Source of the DNA: Leptospira neocaledonica
GTDB taxonomy: Bacteria; Spirochaetota; Leptospiria; Leptospirales; Leptospiraceae
Direction of reading: 5' to 3'
Assembly: GCF_002812205.1 (NCBI RefSeq)
Contig: NZ_NPEA01000004.1
Location: 186,001 to 250,000 of the forward strand
Length of the DNA: 64,000 nt
Shown here: positions 62,375 to 64,000 of the stretch, one piece after another
Position numbering within the stretch: the first letter of the stretch is position 1
Layout: each line of letters starts with the position of its first letter
Program-made: the position numbers and the translations under genes
Notes under the pieces: model-generated
The model's input: only the letters and a program-made list of their open reading frames with translations
Told to the model about the DNA's origin: nothing
Database searches by the model: none

Positions 62375-63478
62375 ATGGAAGTTAAGAACGCCAAGGAACT
62401 GAAGCGCCTTTCTAAAGAGCTTCAAGAGAATTTTTTAAATCGATGGAAACTTCTGAACCTGGACAAAGACCAGGATCAACTTAAATCCTTTAATGATCGT
62501 ATCGCGGAACCTAGTTTTTGGGACAACCCGGACCAAGCAAAATCGATCAGCCAAAAAAAGACAGAATTAGAAAGAAAATTAGACCCTTGGATCAATATCA
62601 GAAGGGATATATTAGATTTTCCTGATTTAGTAGAACTAACTTTCGACGAAAAAGGAGAAGAGGGAGTAGACGAACTCAGCTCCGAATACCAAAGATTAAA
62701 GACCGAATTCGAAAGATTGGAACTTTTAGGAGCCTTAAACGAGCCGGAAGATATGAAACCTGCATTCTTAAATATCCATCCTGGTGCAGGCGGAACAGAA
62801 AGCCAAGACTGGGCAGAAATGCTTTTTAGAATGTATCTGAAATATTTCGATAAAAAAGGATACCAATATAGCGTTGTAGACTTCCAAGAGGGAGACGGTG
62901 CCGGGATAAAGAATGCCACCATACACGTGATAGGCGATTTTGCATACGGATTTATGAAATGCGAGAATGGAGTACATCGTTTGGTGAGGATCTCTCCTTT
63001 CGACGCGAATAAACGTAGACATACTTCCTTTGTTTCTGTTCACGTTAGTCCAGAGTTGGACGACGATATAGATATCAAAATTGAAGATAAAGATATCAGA
63101 GTCGATGTGTATCGCTCTTCAGGCGCAGGTGGACAGCACGTTAACACGACTGACTCTGCGGTTCGTATCACACATATTCCGAGCGGAATCGTAGTCGCTT
63201 GCCAGAACGAAAGGTCCCAGATCAAAAACAGAGACACCGCTTTTAAAATGTTAAAAGCAAGACTTTACGAACAGGAACAAGAAAGATTAAAAGACGATCT
63301 GGAAAAAAAATCGGGAGAAAAAAAGGACATCGCTTGGGGAAGCCAAATCCGCTCCTATGTATTCCATCCTTATAATATGGTAAAAGACCACCGCACGGAT
63401 CACGAAACCGGAAACATTCAGGCGGTAATGGACGGAGATATAGAGCCGTTTATCATGGCGTATTTAAAAACTCTTTAA
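62375..63478 (+). CDS. prfB: Peptide chain release factor 2
   Basis: 367 residues. Recognises UGA and UAA stops. Motifs: the tripeptide anticodon SPF ([15 protein letters not shown], near residue 206) and the catalytic GGQ in [18 protein letters not shown] (near residue 251). The gene is one uninterrupted frame from an ATG start: there is no UGA near codon 25, so the programmed +1 frameshift used by many bacteria to control RF2 is absent. Its stop overlaps the end of the convergent TetR gene by four bases. Confidence 0.96.
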   Translation: MEVKNAKELKRLSKELQENFLNRWKLLNLDKDQDQLKSFNDRIAEPSFWDNPDQAKSISQKKTELERKLDPWINIRRDILDFPDLVELTFDEKGEEGVDELSSEYQRLKTEFERLELLGALNEPEDMKPAFLNIHPGAGGTESQDWAEMLFRMYLKYFDKKGYQYSVVDFQEGDGAGIKNATIHVIGDFAYGFMKCENGVHRLVRISPFDANKRRHTSFVSVHVSPELDDDIDIKIEDKDIRVDVYRSSGAGGQHVNTTDSAVRITHIPSGIVVACQNERSQIKNRDTAFKMLKARLYEQEQERLKDDLEKKSGEKKDIAWGSQIRSYVFHPYNMVKDHRTDHETGNIQAVMDGDIEPFIMAYLKTL

Positions 63479-64000
63479 TGTTTCTCCTGTACACCTTCTA
63501 AGAAGATGGTAACGATCGCGTCGAATGCCATTGTATTCGAGTAAGGGCTTTGGAATAAGTAAGTCGGATTTAATATCCCGTCTACCGCAGCTAATAAAAT
63601 GTCGATCGTCAGCTCAGGTGTAACGTCTTTTCTAATCTGTCCTGCTTTTTGCCCTTCCCGGAGAAGGTCCGCTAAACTCAATATCCTTTGTTTCCGGAAA
63701 TCTCTCATGGTAATGAATAAATCCGGGCGTACGGTTTCTATATCCTTTGCAAATGTTTTGGATATTTTAGAACCCAAATCGGAAATAAAGAATAGAATCT
63801 CCTTTAGACGATCGATAGGATCCTTAGTCTTATCCTGCAAAACCTTGTCAAATTTTGCCTGGACCTTAGATCTCATAAGTTCAAAAACGGAATCGATGAG
63901 CTTATCTTTGGTATCATAATATTTATATAATGTTCTTTTACTTATACCGATATGTTTTGCGATCTGATCCGTATTCGTTTTTGCAAAACCGGAGGATAAA
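63475..64000 (-). CDS. TetR-family regulator, N-terminus beyond window
   Basis: The frame runs to the right edge with 174 codons or so visible, and the start lies outside. The HTH is visible at the edge: [29 protein letters not shown], the TetR recognition helix region. An internal ATG at 63876 would cut off the DNA-binding domain, so it is not the start. The ligand domain is all-helical. It is convergent with prfB with a four-base overlap. Ligand and targets unknown. Confidence 0.88.
   Translation of the reverse strand, partial: LSSGFAKTNTDQIAKHIGISKRTLYKYYDTKDKLIDSVFELMRSKVQAKFDKVLQDKTKDPIDRLKEILFFISDLGSKISKTFAKDIETVRPDLFITMRDFRKQRILSLADLLREGQKAGQIRKDVTPELTIDILLAAVDGILNPTYLFQSPYSNTMAFDAIVTIFLEGVQEKH

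Noticed and set aside
63475..63876. A complete 133-codon gene starting at the internal ATG
   Set aside because: The frame continues upstream with a clear TetR HTH to the window edge, so it is a partial, longer gene.
1..64000. tRNA, rRNA, CRISPR array or insertion sequence
   Set aside because: I found no cloverleaf-like sequence, rRNA signature, regularly spaced repeats or transposase motifs; absence is by eye, and a tRNA scan would be decisive.

Overview
The window looks like chromosomal DNA of a Leptospira-type spirochaete. The reasons are a moderately AT-rich composition, many lipoproteins with relaxed spirochaetal lipoboxes (e.g. LFGC, LFSNC, FLWEC), a spiro-SPASM radical-SAM gene next to a cytidylyltransferase gene, a CASTOR/POLLUX-like channel, many secreted hydrolases and beta-oxidation genes, and a dispersed 16-bp palindrome, TGTWGGAATTCCWACA. 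The genus is an inference. I see no rRNA, tRNA, CRISPR array, phage or insertion sequence.

Layout. 1-7.5 kb: a class A penicillin-binding protein (cut by the left edge) with an N-terminal zinc-ribbon-like segment, a ChaN-like protein, a dienelactone hydrolase, a glutathione peroxidase, a neutral-ceramidase-like lipoprotein and a hotdog protein. 7.6-17.6 kb: the most interesting block, described below. 17.6-22.1 kb: two tandem near-identical thiolases, a double-hotdog thioesterase-like protein and a divergent TetR regulator with a palindromic operator, probably a fatty-acid or acyl-CoA module. 22.1-31.2 kb: a lipoprotein, a CASTOR-like channel, a secreted zinc peptidase, a lipase-like hydrolase with a histone-like tail, a PEP-mutase-family enzyme, a lipoprotein MsrB with a possible second cytoplasmic start, and an acyl-CoA dehydrogenase. 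31.2-40 kb: a TolC/RND efflux pair without an adaptor gene, then birA-coaX-crcB, a WG-repeat lipoprotein, ruvC and yebC, with short repeats and hairpins around yebC. 40.9-47.6 kb: a LytTR response regulator with a HisKA kinase, a pectin-acetylesterase-like lipoprotein, a second BASS transporter and a sodium:solute symporter. 47.6-64 kb: lysC, a SurA-like isomerase, spiro-SPASM, a SpsF/PseG-like fusion, a subtilase lipoprotein, a TetR with clustered operators, a DUF1801 protein, valS, purD, a hypothetical gene, prfB and a TetR gene cut by the right edge.

Candidate undescribed system (7.6-17.6 kb). A membrane-embedded sigma-54 activator (multi-TM sensor, HAMP, AAA+, Fis-type HTH) lies beside a paralogue with the same sensor and HAMP fused instead to a SpoIIE/PP2C phosphatase. 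Two divergent intergenic regions each carry a pair of outward-facing sigma-54 (-24/-12) promoter matches with GG-N10-GC spacing. Between each pair lies one copy of the palindrome GATTGAAAWCAATC, at enhancer-like distances of about 90-150 bp. The promoters face a DUF3089 hydrolase lipoprotein (with the activator gene behind it), a secreted polyhydroxyalkanoate-depolymerase-like hydrolase, a beta-barrel outer-membrane protein, and the phosphatase followed by a BASS transporter. I infer a self-contained sigma-54 regulon for sensing and using an external, possibly lipid-like, substrate.
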